This document shows positions 43,922 to 53,556 of a DNA stretch of 64,000 bases, in pieces. The translations under genes were made by a program, and so were the position numbers. The notes beneath the pieces are model-generated. The model was given only the letters and a program-made list of their open reading frames with translations, ran no database searches and was not told the origin of the DNA. Within the stretch, counting starts at the first letter, position 1. The number at the start of each line of letters is the position of its first letter. The stretch spans positions 124,001 to 188,000 of the forward strand of contig NZ_BBIO01000004.1 in assembly GCF_000739695.1 (NCBI RefSeq), given 5' to 3'. Source of the DNA: Tepidicaulis marinus. GTDB lineage: Bacteria > Pseudomonadota > Alphaproteobacteria > Parvibaculales > Parvibaculaceae.

Positions 43922-45073
43922 TCAGAGCCAGGCTTTCAGGCGGCGGACGGCTTCGGCCATATCCGCCTCCGCCCCTGCGTATGAAAAGCGGACGAATTTG
44001 TGGCCGCGCACCGGATCGAAATCGAGCCCCGGTGTGGCGGCCACTTTCGCTTCATGCAGCATACGCTTGCAGAAGCCGATCGCATCGTCCGTCAGGTTCG
44101 AGACATCCGCATAAAGATAAAAAGCCCCGTCCGCAGGCGCGATATGGGTAATGCCCACCTCCGGCAGCCCTTCGAGCAGGATATTGCGGTTGCGCGCATA
44201 ACCCGCCACGCGCCGGTCAAGCTCGGGCTGCGCATCGAAAGCGGCCATCGCCGCGATCTGCGAGAGGCTGGGCGCGGAGATGAAAAGGTTCTGCGCCAGC
44301 CGTTCGATGGTGCGCGTCACACGCGGCGGCACGGCAAGCCAGCCCAGCCGCCAGCCCGTCATGCAGTAATATTTCGAGAAGCTGTTGACCACGATGACAT
44401 GATCGCCCTTTCCTGCCGCGCTGACCGCGCGCTGGTTGAAGGTGATGCCGTGATAAATCTCATCGGAAATGAACCAGCGCTCATGGGCCTCGCAATCGGC
44501 GATCAAGGCGCCCAGCGTTTCGGGCGATTGCATGGTGCCTGTGGGATTGGCGGGGCTTGCCACCATGATCCCGGCAAGGGGCCCATGCTTCTTTTCCGCT
44601 TCCTGCACGAGATCGACGGTGAGCTGCCAGCCCGTCTCGGGACCGACGGGAATGCCCACCGCCTCCACGCCAAGCGCCTTTAGAATGTTCCGGTAGGCCG
44701 GATAGCCGGGCTCGGCGAGCCCGACTTTATCCCCCGTCTCAAAACACGCGGTGAAAGAGAGAATGAAACCGCCGGAAGAGCCCGGCGTGACGATCACATC
44801 CGCCGCATCGGGCCCGTGGCCATAAGTTTCCTGATAGTGCCGGGCGATGCGGGCTTTGAGCGCAGGCATGCCCAGCGCATCGGTATAGGCAAGCCTGTCG
44901 GCCTCCAGCGCATGGGCGGCGGCTTTGCGGATTTCATCCGGGGCGGCCAGCGCGGGCTGGCCCACTTCCAGGCGCATGATGTCTTCACCCGCCGCGCTTA
45001 AGGCATTGGCATCGCGCATGATGTCCATGGCAAGAAACGCCGCCACATCGCTTCGTTGAGAAAGCTGCGACAC
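43922..45073 (-). CDS. Class I/II pyridoxal-phosphate aminotransferase
   Basis: A fold-type I aminotransferase of 383 residues resembling aspartate/alanine-type AAT-Ib enzymes. The PLP lysine is in VVNSFSKYYCMTGWRLGWLAVP, with the N of ASPANPTGTM and the Y in DEIYHGITF as cofactor contacts, and the carboxylate-binding R near FVRFSYAG. The exact amino donor cannot be told by reading. The stop codon lies one base past the rne stop in the opposite direction, so the two 3' ends meet. Confidence 0.88.
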   Translation of the reverse strand: MSQLSQRSDVAAFLAMDIMRDANALSAAGEDIMRLEVGQPALAAPDEIRKAAAHALEADRLAYTDALGMPALKARIARHYQETYGHGPDAADVIVTPGSSGGFILSFTACFETGDKVGLAEPGYPAYRNILKALGVEAVGIPVGPETGWQLTVDLVQEAEKKHGPLAGIMVASPANPTGTMQSPETLGALIADCEAHERWFISDEIYHGITFNQRAVSAAGKGDHVIVVNSFSKYYCMTGWRLGWLAVPPRVTRTIERLAQNLFISAPSLSQIAAMAAFDAQPELDRRVAGYARNRNILLEGLPEVGITHIAPADGAFYLYADVSNLTDDAIGFCKRMLHEAKVAATPGLDFDPVRGHKFVRFSYAGAEADMAEAVRRLKAWL

Positions 45074-45091
45074 CTGTCCGCTCCGGATTGG

Positions 45092-46549
45092 TCAGTTCCC
45101 TGCCGAAATCGCCTCTAGGCCGAGCCCGGCGCCTTTCGGATCGACGCCGAAGCTGCATTCATTCGCCCCGCGCGGCAAGCCTTGCGGACAAACCAGCGCC
45201 TGGACGCGCGGATCGGGCCCGGGATGGGCATTTTCAAGCGCGTTCGACAACGGCACATCCCCATCGATCAAGGTTTCCTTCAGCACTTTTTGCACCGAAG
45301 CGGTGGCGACCGGCCCGCCTGCCGAGGCACCAGCAAAGAACAGGTTGTTCGTGAAACGGTTCGTCACCAGAACGGGTGAGAGGAAGGCGCCAGCCAGCCC
45401 CGCCACCGGCGCGGCGGGCGATTTGGCCAGCACGATGCCCGTGCCGCGCGCCACCTTGCCGGTGCCGAACGGTCCGTTATTGGTCACCCCGCAGGCCACC
45501 GCATCGCCGTTCCCCGTGGCAACCACAAAGGAAGTCGAGCCCATATCATCGGGGATCGCACCCGGGGCGCCGAGGGCCGCGGCCGTCTGGCGGGCGGCGG
45601 CAAGGGCGTCCACATTGCCTGCCGCGACTTTTTGCCAAAGCTGGGCGGAAAAAGCGCCCGCGCCGAGCGCCGCGCTCGGCAGGTGCAGATATTCATTATC
45701 CATTTCAACGCGCTGGGAAATGGCGACGGTCGGGCGGTAGTTCTGCAAATCTTCCGCCGAAAGCCCGGCCCCCACCGCTTGCGCGGCATCGGCAAAGGTG
45801 CGCGCTTCTTTCGAGGCGTAAAGCCCGGCGGGCCCGCGCGCGCGCACCAGCGCCAGCGAAGCGGCAAGCTGGGGCAGCGTCACCATTTCATGTTCGGCAA
45901 GCGGCTGCCCGGCCCGGTTCAAATAAGAAGCGGCAAGCTCAGGATCGCCGCGCAGGAGCCCCGCATTTTCCACCAGGCGCTGGGCGCTGGCCCGCGTCAG
46001 TTTGAAACCGGTGGCGGCCATGGTTTCCGCAGGTGAGACGAGTTCCGCCCAGGCAAGGCGCCCGAAGCGGGCATGCATGAGCGAGAAGCCGCGCACATTG
46101 CCTGGAATGGCCGCTTCCCCGCCACTCAGAGTTTGCCGGGGCAGGAAATCGACGCTTTCCGTCGTGCCCTTTTCAGAATCATGCACGAGGCAGATGCCGC
46201 CGCCGCCCAGCGAGGCGGAGGCGGGATAAGTCACCGAAAGCGTGAAATAGAGCGCCGTTGCCGCATCCACCGCATTGCCGCCCTTTTCCAATATGTCGCG
46301 GGCGACAAGAGACGCATGCGGTTCCTCCGAAAGGACCACGCCGCCCAGAACGCCGCCATCCGCCCCCGAAAGACGGCCGGAAAAAGCCCGGTCCGACCGG
46401 CCGGGGCTGACACCGGAGGCGCTGGCGCCAAGGGGCGTGTCGATTGACGGATCGCTTTCACCGAAGACGCCGCAGGCGGAAAGGCCAAGGCTCAAGGAGC
46501 CTGCCAGCATAGCCGAACAGATGGATTTCACAGTCTTTTGCATTCTCAT
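45092..46549 (-). CDS. Gamma-glutamyltransferase-like lipoprotein
   Basis: A Ntn-hydrolase family protein of about 485 residues. A lipoprotein signal ends in LSLGLSAC near residue 23. The N-terminal part carries GGNAVDAATALYFTLSVTYPASASLGGGG, the hallmark of GGT heavy chains. The likely autoprocessing nucleophile is the Thr in DMGSTSFVVATGNGDAVA, though the surrounding sequence is less conserved than in true GGTs, and the protein is shorter than the usual 550-580 residues. It may hydrolyse glutathione or another gamma-glutamyl compound in the periplasm, or be catalytically altered. The start was chosen at ATG 46549 because the upstream open frame lacks family similarity. Confidence 0.75.
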   Translation of the reverse strand: MRMQKTVKSICSAMLAGSLSLGLSACGVFGESDPSIDTPLGASASGVSPGRSDRAFSGRLSGADGGVLGGVVLSEEPHASLVARDILEKGGNAVDAATALYFTLSVTYPASASLGGGGICLVHDSEKGTTESVDFLPRQTLSGGEAAIPGNVRGFSLMHARFGRLAWAELVSPAETMAATGFKLTRASAQRLVENAGLLRGDPELAASYLNRAGQPLAEHEMVTLPQLAASLALVRARGPAGLYASKEARTFADAAQAVGAGLSAEDLQNYRPTVAISQRVEMDNEYLHLPSAALGAGAFSAQLWQKVAAGNVDALAAARQTAAALGAPGAIPDDMGSTSFVVATGNGDAVACGVTNNGPFGTGKVARGTGIVLAKSPAAPVAGLAGAFLSPVLVTNRFTNNLFFAGASAGGPVATASVQKVLKETLIDGDVPLSNALENAHPGPDPRVQALVCPQGLPRGANECSFGVDPKGAGLGLEAISAGN

Positions 46550-46832
46550 GGACACCGGTTTTCTCTTCACTCGCTGGGCTTTCTTCTTAACGGTCATTGG
46601 CGGAGCGGTCCAGTTATCTGCTTGAAACCGTTGGAGAAGGCATGAGAGGGAAGAAAAGGGAACAAAGTTTGGCCAGATTTGCTTGGTGTATTTATGGCTA
46701 TACGGCCTGCCCGGCATTAAATTAGCCAGTGACCGGATATTGGCAGGGGCTGGCAAGCGGGCAGTCCGGCGCGCCAGCCCGGTGCGGCAGGATGGACGGT
46801 ACCCGATGAGCGGTGAAAGAGTTGGTAGGATC

Positions 46833-48167
46833 ATGATGACATCACGCTTGCGCGGCGGCTTTTCCCTTCTGGCGATCGCTCTGCTCACCCTTGTGACCTT
46901 TGCAGGGCCTGCCCAGGCCATCGGCCTCATCCGCGATGCGGAAACCGAGCATATCATCCGCAAATATTCCGAGCCGATTTTCCGCGCCGCCGGGCTCAAC
47001 CCCAATGCGATTTCCATTCATATCGTCAACGATAACAGCCTCAACGCTTTCGTGGCGGGCGGCCAGCGCATGTTCGTCAATACCGGCATGATCCGCCGGG
47101 CCGACTCGCCCAATATGCTGATCGGCGTGATCGCGCACGAAACCGGCCATATCGCCGGCGGCCACCTCGTCACGCGGCGCAACGCCATCGAGGGCAATAC
47201 GGCTGCCGCCATCCTCTCCTTCGTGCTCGGCATCGGCGCGGTTGCGGCTGGCGCGGGCGATGTGGGCGGGGCGATCCTTGCGGGCGGCACCTCCGTCGCC
47301 CAGCGCAATATCCTCGAATATACCCGCGTGCAGGAAGCCGCCGCCGACCAGGCCGCGATGACCTATCTCAATCAGGTCGGCTGGTCGGGCCGGGGCCTCG
47401 TTAAAACCTTCGAGCTTTTCCGCGGCTATGAAGTGCTCTCCTCGCGCCAGCAGGACCCTTATCTGCGTAGCCACCCGCTGTCGAGCGAACGCTTGAGCTC
47501 GCTTGAAGACCGGGTCGAGAATTCCCCTTACAAAGACCGTAAGGACCCCAACGACTGGCAATTCGAACATGACATGGTGCGCGCGAAGCTCGCCGGGTTT
47601 CTGGACCGGCCCGCCGTCACCTTCCGCCGCTATCCCAAAAGCGATGAAAGCGCCCCTGCCCGCTATGCGCGCGCTGTCGCCCATCACCATGCCAGCGACC
47701 TTGGCAAAGCGCTGGTGGAAATCAGCTCGCTGGTCGAGGAATTTCCGGACAATCCCTTCCTGTGGGAGCTGAAAGGCCAGATCCTCTTTGAAAGCGGCAA
47801 GGCCCGCGAGGCGATCGCCCCTTATGAAAAATCCGTCGATCTTCTGGGCGACTCGCCGCTGCTGCGCGTCGGCCTTGCCCAGGCGATGCTGGCGACGGAC
47901 GACCCTTCGCTCACCAAACCCGCCGTCGAACATCTGGAAAAATCCCTGCGCTACGACCGGGAAAACTCCTTCGCCTTCCATCAATTGGCAATGGGTTATT
48001 CACGCCTTGGTGATAAGCCTTTGGCAGACTTGGCAACCGCCGAACGGTATTATTTGACGGGTGACATCAGGCAGGCCAAACAGCATGCCTACCGCGCGCA
48101 GGAAGGATTGCCCGAAGGCACGCCCAACTGGCTGCGCGCGCAGGACATTTTGAATTCAAAAGGGTAA
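46833..48167 (+). CDS. M48 zinc metalloprotease with TPR repeats (BepA-like)
   Basis: Periplasmic protease and chaperone candidate for outer-membrane assembly, 444 residues. A signal peptide (about 1-29, ending GPAQA) precedes a peptidase M48 domain with the zinc motif HETGH (102-106) and a third ligand in the QEAAAD segment. The C-terminal half is helical TPR-type (ALVEISSLVEEFPDNPFLWELKGQILFESGKAREAIAPYEKS). BepA and LoiP degrade or fold beta-barrel proteins such as LptD. ATG at 46833 or 46836 is the start; GGTAGGA is close. The DsbA-like gene starts eight bases after its stop. Confidence 0.88.
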   Translation: MMTSRLRGGFSLLAIALLTLVTFAGPAQAIGLIRDAETEHIIRKYSEPIFRAAGLNPNAISIHIVNDNSLNAFVAGGQRMFVNTGMIRRADSPNMLIGVIAHETGHIAGGHLVTRRNAIEGNTAAAILSFVLGIGAVAAGAGDVGGAILAGGTSVAQRNILEYTRVQEAAADQAAMTYLNQVGWSGRGLVKTFELFRGYEVLSSRQQDPYLRSHPLSSERLSSLEDRVENSPYKDRKDPNDWQFEHDMVRAKLAGFLDRPAVTFRRYPKSDESAPARYARAVAHHHASDLGKALVEISSLVEEFPDNPFLWELKGQILFESGKAREAIAPYEKSVDLLGDSPLLRVGLAQAMLATDDPSLTKPAVEHLEKSLRYDRENSFAFHQLAMGYSRLGDKPLADLATAERYYLTGDIRQAKQHAYRAQEGLPEGTPNWLRAQDILNSKG

Positions 48168-48174
48168 CCGGGTA

Positions 48175-48981
48175 ATGACACACTCCGCCGCTTCTTCCAC
48201 CAAACGCCTGCCGCTTTATCTGGCAGCCTTTGTCGGCGCGCTTTGCGTGGGCGGCGTCTTGTTCATCGCCGAATCCATGGCGGCGGACAGCAGCAAGCCA
48301 GCGCCCGCGCCCGCCGCTTCGAAAGATAAAGCGGAGATCGAACAGATCGTGCGCGACTACATTCTGCGCGAACCGGAAATCCTGCTCGAAGCGCTGACCA
48401 TTCTGGAAGAAAAACAGGCCGCCTCCGCCAACCTGGAGCAACAGCGCCTGATCGCGGAAAATGCCGGCGCGCTGCAACGCGACCCCAATTCCTTCGTGGC
48501 CGGGAACCCGGACGGCGATGTGACGATCGTCGAATTCTTCGATTATCAGTGCGGCTATTGCAAACGCTCCGTCGAGCGCGTCATGAACGTGCTTGAGGAA
48601 GACGGCAATGTGCGCCTGGTGCTGAAGGAATTCCCGATCCTCGGCGAAACCTCGGTCTTTGCCTCGCGCGCCGCCATCGCCGCCATTCCGCAGGGCAAAT
48701 ATATGGACCTGCATGTGGCGCTGCTGACATCCAAAGGCGAGCTGACGGAAGACCGCGTTCTGCGCATGGCCGAAGACGTGGGCATCGATATCGCCCGGCT
48801 CAAGCAGGACATGAAAGACGCGCGGGTGAGCGAAACCATCGAGGCCAATTACGATATGGCCCGCCTCATCGGCGTTGAAGGCACGCCCGCCTTCATCATC
48901 GGCACCGCCTTCGCGCCTGGTGCCATCGACGAAGAAGAAATGACGCGCCTCATCGAAGAAGCCCGCGCCAGCGCGTCTTAA
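48175..48981 (+). CDS. DsbA-family thiol:disulfide oxidoreductase (Com1-like)
   Basis: A 268-residue exported thioredoxin-fold protein. An N-terminal membrane or signal segment (about 13-33) is followed by a helical pre-domain (about 50-100) and the thioredoxin domain with CGYC (about 126-129) in FFDYQCGYCKRS and the cis-Pro in GVEGTPAFIIG. The architecture matches ScsC/Com1-type suppressors that oligomerise through the N-terminal helices and may isomerise disulfides. It forms an operon with the BepA-like protease. A strong terminator follows. Confidence 0.88.
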   Translation: MTHSAASSTKRLPLYLAAFVGALCVGGVLFIAESMAADSSKPAPAPAASKDKAEIEQIVRDYILREPEILLEALTILEEKQAASANLEQQRLIAENAGALQRDPNSFVAGNPDGDVTIVEFFDYQCGYCKRSVERVMNVLEEDGNVRLVLKEFPILGETSVFASRAAIAAIPQGKYMDLHVALLTSKGELTEDRVLRMAEDVGIDIARLKQDMKDARVSETIEANYDMARLIGVEGTPAFIIGTAFAPGAIDEEEMTRLIEEARASAS

Positions 48982-49002
48982 GGCTCAAGAAAATTCCCAA
49001 GC

Positions 49003-49032
49003 AAAAAGCCGGAGGCATACCTCCGGCTTTTT
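49003..49032. terminator. Bidirectional terminator between dsbA-like and thiG
   Basis: A-run, GCCGGAG (49008-49014), six-base loop, CTCCGGC (49021-49027), then five T. It separates convergent genes. Confidence 0.87.
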
Positions 49033-49066
49033 CTTTGTCTGCCAGTCCGCCTTTGCCCGCGCGGCC

Positions 49067-49879
49067 TTAAATCAGTCCGGCGAGCGGGGAGCTTGGGTCG
49101 GCATATTTCTTCCGGGGCATCCGCCCGGCAAGATAAGCATCGCGGCCCGCCTGGACGGCGTATTTCATGGCGCGCGCCATGCGGATCGGGTCCTTGGCTT
49201 CGGCGATGGCGGTGTTCATCAAAACGCCGTCGCAGCCAAGCTCCATGGCGATGGCGGCGTCCGAGGCCGTGCCGACGCCTGCATCCACCAGCACCGGCAC
49301 CTTCGACTGTTCGATGATGAGGCGGATATTGACGGGGTTTTGAATGCCGAGGCCCGAGCCGATGGGCGCGGCAAGCGGCATGATCGCGCAGCAGCCCATG
49401 TCTTCCAGCTTCTTGGCCATGATCGGATCATCCGAGCAATAGACCATGACATCAAAGCCGTCTTTCAGCAGCATCTCGGCGGCGGTCAAGGTTTCGGCCA
49501 TGTCGGGATAAAGCGTTTTTTGATCGCCCAGCACTTCGAGCTTCACCAGGTTCCAGCCGCCCGCCTCGCGCGCCAGGCGCAGCGTGCGCACCGCGTCCTG
49601 GCCGGTAAAACAGCCGGCGGTGTTCGGCAGGTAGGTGATTTTTTTCGGGTCCACATAATCCATCAGCATGGGCTGATTGGGATCGGAGACATTGACCCGG
49701 CGCACCGCGACGGTAACGATTTCCGCGCCCGATGCTTCGATGGCCGCCGCCGTCTCATCGAAATCCTTATATTTGCCGGTGCCGACAATGAGCCGTGAGG
49801 TGAAGCGGCGGCCCGCCACCTGAAAACTGTCTTCGGCTTGTCCGGCGCTGTTTGCGCCGCTGAGTGCCGCTTCGGCCAT
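49067..49879 (-). CDS. thiG: Thiazole synthase
   Basis: Forms the thiazole ring of thiamine from 1-deoxy-xylulose phosphate, dehydroglycine and ThiS-carried sulfur. The 270-residue TIM-barrel has the Schiff-base Lys in [40 protein letters not shown] and [17 protein letters not shown]. An N-terminal extension of about 20 residues precedes the domain. ATG at 49879 is preferred: AAAGGAG precedes it at seven bases. It follows thiS by 47 bases. Confidence 0.93.
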   Translation of the reverse strand: MAEAALSGANSAGQAEDSFQVAGRRFTSRLIVGTGKYKDFDETAAAIEASGAEIVTVAVRRVNVSDPNQPMLMDYVDPKKITYLPNTAGCFTGQDAVRTLRLAREAGGWNLVKLEVLGDQKTLYPDMAETLTAAEMLLKDGFDVMVYCSDDPIMAKKLEDMGCCAIMPLAAPIGSGLGIQNPVNIRLIIEQSKVPVLVDAGVGTASDAAIAMELGCDGVLMNTAIAEAKDPIRMARAMKYAVQAGRDAYLAGRMPRKKYADPSSPLAGLI

Positions 49880-49926
49880 ATTTCGCTCCTTTGGCATCGA
49901 CTCACATCCGGGCTGTGCTGTCTGGC

Positions 49927-50127
49927 TCAACCGCCGCCGACGAAATGCACGATCTCGATTCGGTCGCCCTCTTCCAGCATCACGTCCTGATAGGCCGAAT
50001 GGGGCACGATTTCGAGATTGCGCTCCACCGCCACTTTGCGCCCTTCAAGGCCGAGCTGGCTCAAAAGCCCTTCGACGCTGAGCGCGCCCTTCAGATCGCG
50101 TGGCTCGCCATTGAGGATAATCTGCAT
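49927..50127 (-). CDS. thiS: Sulfur carrier protein ThiS
   Basis: A 66-residue ubiquitin-like carrier that delivers sulfur as a thiocarboxylate on its C-terminal glycine to Thi[13 protein letters not shown] starts the beta-grasp fold and VHFVGGG is the C-terminus, with the diglycine plus one extra glycine. The start is set at ATG 50127 by homology. No thiF or thiO is present in the window, so adenylation and glycine oxidation must be encoded elsewhere. Confidence 0.88.
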   Translation of the reverse strand: MQIILNGEPRDLKGALSVEGLLSQLGLEGRKVAVERNLEIVPHSAYQDVMLEEGDRIEIVHFVGGG

Positions 50128-50518
50128 GCAAATTCCGGTCTTCAGGCCGCTTTCCCCTGCGTTCACCCCTTGCGTTCACTGGGGCCGGTCTTTTTGGCCC
50201 CCGCTCCCGCGCGCTGGAAAAGAGCCCGGAAAAGGTCTTGGATCGCCCCCAAAGCCTTGGAGGGCCGTAAGGCGGATATTGGTTAAAGAAGGCGGCGCGT
50301 CAAGGCAATGCTTTCCGCAGCCTTCCGCATTGCGTATAACATTTTCCACCCCTTGAGTCGGGGCCAAAAGCGGCCTTTTCCGGTCATATTTTGGCCTCTT
50401 TGCGCTCATAGACCCGGCGCTTGCCGGAGCGGGGCGAACGTGCCAAGAAAAGCCTTACGAAAGGCGGCGCGGCGCACCGGCCCGTCAAATGCCGCCCATC
50501 CGACGCCCGGGAGCACCC

Positions 50519-51004
50519 ATGGCCACGTCCAAAAAGACACCGCCGAAGAAGACGGCCACCGCCAAAGGCCCGATTTATGTGCTGAACGGCCCCAATCTCA
50601 ACCTGCTGGGCAAGCGGGAGCCGGAGATTTACGGCCGCGAGGGCTTGGCGGGTGTGGAAAAGCGCGTCAAGGAGCGGGCCGCGGCGCTCGGCCATAAGGT
50701 CGATTTCCGGCAGACGAATTCGGAAGGCGAACTTATCACCTGGATCCAGGAAGCAGGCACGAAGGGCGCCGGGATCGTGATCAACCCTGCCTCCTACAGC
50801 CACACCTCGATCGGCCTGCACGATGCCATCGCGGCGATCGATATTCCGGTTGTTGAAGTTCACATCTCCAACATTCATAAACGGGAAGCCTTCAGGCACC
50901 ATTCCTATGTTTCTTCCGTGGCGCTCGGCGTGATTTGCGGGCTTGGCCCGCTCGGCTACGAGCTTGCGCTGGAAGCATTGGCACAGGCACTGAAAAAGGC
51001 CTAA
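50519..51004 (+). CDS. aroQ: Type II 3-dehydroquinate dehydratase
   Basis: Third step of the shikimate pathway: dehydroquinate to dehydroshikimate. The 161-residue dodecameric enzyme has [16 protein letters not shown] with the catalytic Tyr, [15 protein letters not shown], and [16 protein letters not shown]. An N-terminal Lys-rich tag (about 16 residues) precedes the domain. It is followed by accB-accC-aat, a recurrent alphaproteobacterial cluster. The 391 bases before it hold no convincing gene; a TATAAC-like -10 near 50335 may belong to its promoter. Confidence 0.94.
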   Translation: MATSKKTPPKKTATAKGPIYVLNGPNLNLLGKREPEIYGREGLAGVEKRVKERAAALGHKVDFRQTNSEGELITWIQEAGTKGAGIVINPASYSHTSIGLHDAIAAIDIPVVEVHISNIHKREAFRHHSYVSSVALGVICGLGPLGYELALEALAQALKKA

Positions 51005-51063
51005 GACAACAAGACACCAACGAGACAAGTTTCAGGGACAAAGGGCGGGGTTTCAAACGAGCC

Positions 51064-51510
51064 ATGACCAAAAAGAGTATCGATCAGGAATTGATCCGCG
51101 AATTGGCCGATCTTCTGAAAGAAACCGATCTGACCGAGATCGAGGTTGAAGCGGAAGACGTGAAAATCCGCGTGGCGCGGCAGATCAATGCCCAGGTTTC
51201 CGTCGGCCATGCGCCGGCTGCGGCACCTGCACCGGCTGCAGCCGCCGCTCCGGCGAAAAGCGAAGGCGGCGCGCCTGCCGGCGCCGTGCCCTCGCCCATG
51301 GTCGGCACGGCCTACATGGCGCCTGAACCCGGCGCCGCGGCTTTCGTTTCGGTCGGCAGCCGCGTCAATGCAGGCGACACCTTGCTGATCATCGAAGCGA
51401 TGAAGACGATGAACCAGATCCCCGCTCCCAGGGCAGGTACCGTAACCCAAATCCTCGTGGAAGATGGCATGCCGGTCGAATACGGCGAACCGCTCCTGGT
51501 CATCGAGTGA
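51064..51510 (+). CDS. accB: Acetyl-CoA carboxylase biotin carboxyl carrier protein
   Basis: Carries carboxyl-biotin between AccC and AccAD. The 148-residue protein has the usual helical N-terminus ([24 protein letters not shown]), an Ala/Pro linker and the biotinyl domain with the modified lysine in EAMKTMNQI. The stop is 15 bases before the accC start. It sits 59 bases after aroQ and is probably co-transcribed with it. Confidence 0.95.
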   Translation: MTKKSIDQELIRELADLLKETDLTEIEVEAEDVKIRVARQINAQVSVGHAPAAAPAPAAAAAPAKSEGGAPAGAVPSPMVGTAYMAPEPGAAAFVSVGSRVNAGDTLLIIEAMKTMNQIPAPRAGTVTQILVEDGMPVEYGEPLLVIE

Positions 51511-51524
51511 GGGGAGGCTCCCCG

Positions 51525-52865
51525 ATGTTTGAAAAGGTTCTCATCGCCAATCGCGGTGAAATCGCGCTCCGTGTCCACCGGGCTTGCCAGGAGATGGGCA
51601 TTTCCACGGTGGCGATCCATTCCACCGCCGACGAAAACGCCATGCATGTGCGCCTTGCCGACGAAAGCGTGTGCATCGGCCCGCCTTCGGCGGCAGATAG
51701 CTATCTGAATATTCCCGCCATCATCTCGGCCTGCGAGATCACAGGCGCGGATGCGGTGCATCCGGGGTATGGCTTTTTGTCCGAGAATGCCCGCTTTGCC
51801 GATATTCTGGACGAGCACGGCATCACCTTTATCGGTCCGTCGGCGGACCATATCCGCCTGATGGGCGACAAGATCGCCGCCAAGACCACGGTGAAACGGC
51901 TCGGCATTCCCGTCGTACCGGGCTCCGACGGCGCGGTGACGAACGATATCGAAGCGAAAGCGATTGCCGAGGAAATCGGCTATCCCGTTCTCGTCAAGGC
52001 CGCAGCCGGCGGCGGCGGGCGCGGCATGAAAGTGGCGCGCAACGCCAAGGAACTGCCCCACGCTCTTTCCAATGCGCGTACGGAAGCGAAAGCCGCGTTT
52101 GGCGACGATGCGCTTTACATGGAAAAATATCTCGGCCAGCCGCGCCATATCGAGGTGCAGGTGATCGCCGACAGCCACGGCAATGTGGCGCATATGGGCG
52201 AGCGTGACTGCTCCTTGCAGCGCCGCCACCAGAAGGTGCTCGAAGAAGCGCCCTCGCCCGCTCTTAACGCCGAAGCGCGCGCCAAGATCGGCGACATCGT
52301 TGCCAGAGCCATCGAAGGGCTCGGCTATCTGGGCGTCGGCACCGTCGAATTTCTCTATGAGAACGGCGAGTTCTATTTCATCGAAATGAACACCCGCCTG
52401 CAGGTCGAACACCCGGTAACGGAAATGATCACGGGCATCGATCTGGTGCGCGAGCAGATCCGCATTGCAGCGGGTCTGGAAATGTCCTTCCGCCAGGAGG
52501 ATGTTACCTTTACGGGCCATGCCATAGAATGCCGCATCAACGCGGAGAATGCGCGCACTTTCGTGCCGTCTCCCGGCACGATCCGCGATTTCCACACACC
52601 GGGGGGGCTTGGCGTGCGCGTCGATTCGGGGGCCTATGGCGGCTACCGCATTCCCCCTTATTACGACAGCCTGATCGGCAAGCTGATCGTGCATGGGCGC
52701 AACCGCAACGAATGCCTGATGCGCCTGCGCCGCGCGCTGAACGAGTTCGTCGTGGACGGCGTGGACACCACCATTCCGCTTTTCAAGGACCTCATCAACG
52801 AGCCGGACTTCATGAACGGCGACTATCACATTCACTGGCTCGAGGATTTTCTTGCCAAGCTCTGA
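51525..52865 (+). CDS. accC: Acetyl-CoA carboxylase biotin carboxylase
   Basis: ATP-dependent carboxylation of biotin on AccB, first step of fatty-acid synthesis. The 446-residue ATP-grasp protein has MFEKVLIANRGEIALRV, HPGYGFLSENA, the glycine-rich KAAAGGGGRGMK loop, RDCSLQRRHQKVLEEAP and EMNTRLQVEHPVTE. GGGGAGG precedes the ATG at 51525. Complete and canonical; followed after 40 bases by aat. Confidence 0.96.
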   Translation: MFEKVLIANRGEIALRVHRACQEMGISTVAIHSTADENAMHVRLADESVCIGPPSAADSYLNIPAIISACEITGADAVHPGYGFLSENARFADILDEHGITFIGPSADHIRLMGDKIAAKTTVKRLGIPVVPGSDGAVTNDIEAKAIAEEIGYPVLVKAAAGGGGRGMKVARNAKELPHALSNARTEAKAAFGDDALYMEKYLGQPRHIEVQVIADSHGNVAHMGERDCSLQRRHQKVLEEAPSPALNAEARAKIGDIVARAIEGLGYLGVGTVEFLYENGEFYFIEMNTRLQVEHPVTEMITGIDLVREQIRIAAGLEMSFRQEDVTFTGHAIECRINAENARTFVPSPGTIRDFHTPGGLGVRVDSGAYGGYRIPPYYDSLIGKLIVHGRNRNECLMRLRRALNEFVVDGVDTTIPLFKDLINEPDFMNGDYHIHWLEDFLAKL

Positions 52866-52905
52866 GGCACCTTGCCCCGGCGCACTGGCCAGCCGCGGAT
52901 AAATC

Positions 52906-53556
52906 ATGTCCGAACTGACTGCCGATGTACTGCTTCGCGCCTATGCCTACGGGGTCTTCCCCATGGCCGAAGACAGTACATCGCAGGAGCTTTTCTGGAT
53001 CGATCCGGAAGAGCGCGGCATTCTGCCTCTCGATGCCTTTCACCTGCCCCGCCGCTTGCGCAAGACGGTCCGCCAGAACCCTTTCACCATCCGTGTGGAC
53101 ACCGCCTTCCGGCAGGTGATGGAAGCTTGCGCCGCCTCCCGGCCGGGGCGCGAGGGGACCTGGATCAACGATCAGATTCTGTCGCTTTACACCGAACTTC
53201 ACGAGAAGGGTTTCGCCCATTCCGTCGAATGCTGGCAGGGCGGCAAACTTGTCGGCGGGCTTTACGGCGTGCGGCTCGGCGCGGCGTTTTTCGGCGAGAG
53301 CATGTTTTCCGAGGTCAAGGACGCAAGCAAGGTGGCGCTCGTCCATCTGGTCGCGCGGCTGCGCCATGGCGGCTTCCTGCTGCTCGACACACAGTTCGTC
53401 ACCGATCATCTGGCGCAATTCGGGGCGGTGGAAATTCCGCGGGCGGATTACAAGATACTGCTGCAGCGGGCGGTCACGCAGCAGGGCGATTTTTACTCGC
53501 TGCCGCTCGATGCGCCGCCCGAGCTCGTTTTGCAATCGGTCAGCCAGACATCGTAA
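52906..53556 (+). CDS. aat: Leucyl/phenylalanyl-tRNA-protein transferase
   Basis: Adds Leu or Phe to N-terminal basic residues, marking proteins for ClpS-ClpAP degradation. The 216-residue product has the family block [34 protein letters not shown] and [19 protein letters not shown] with [21 protein letters not shown]. The 3' end overlaps the convergent DUF2155 gene by 64 bases, so the two transcripts are antisense at their tails. Confidence 0.93.
   Translation: MSELTADVLLRAYAYGVFPMAEDSTSQELFWIDPEERGILPLDAFHLPRRLRKTVRQNPFTIRVDTAFRQVMEACAASRPGREGTWINDQILSLYTELHEKGFAHSVECWQGGKLVGGLYGVRLGAAFFGESMFSEVKDASKVALVHLVARLRHGGFLLLDTQFVTDHLAQFGAVEIPRADYKILLQRAVTQQGDFYSLPLDAPPELVLQSVSQTS

Noticed and set aside
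50176-50409. 77-codon minus-strand frame upstream of thiS
   Set aside because: Pro/Gly/Arg-rich composition, no ribosome site and no recognisable family.
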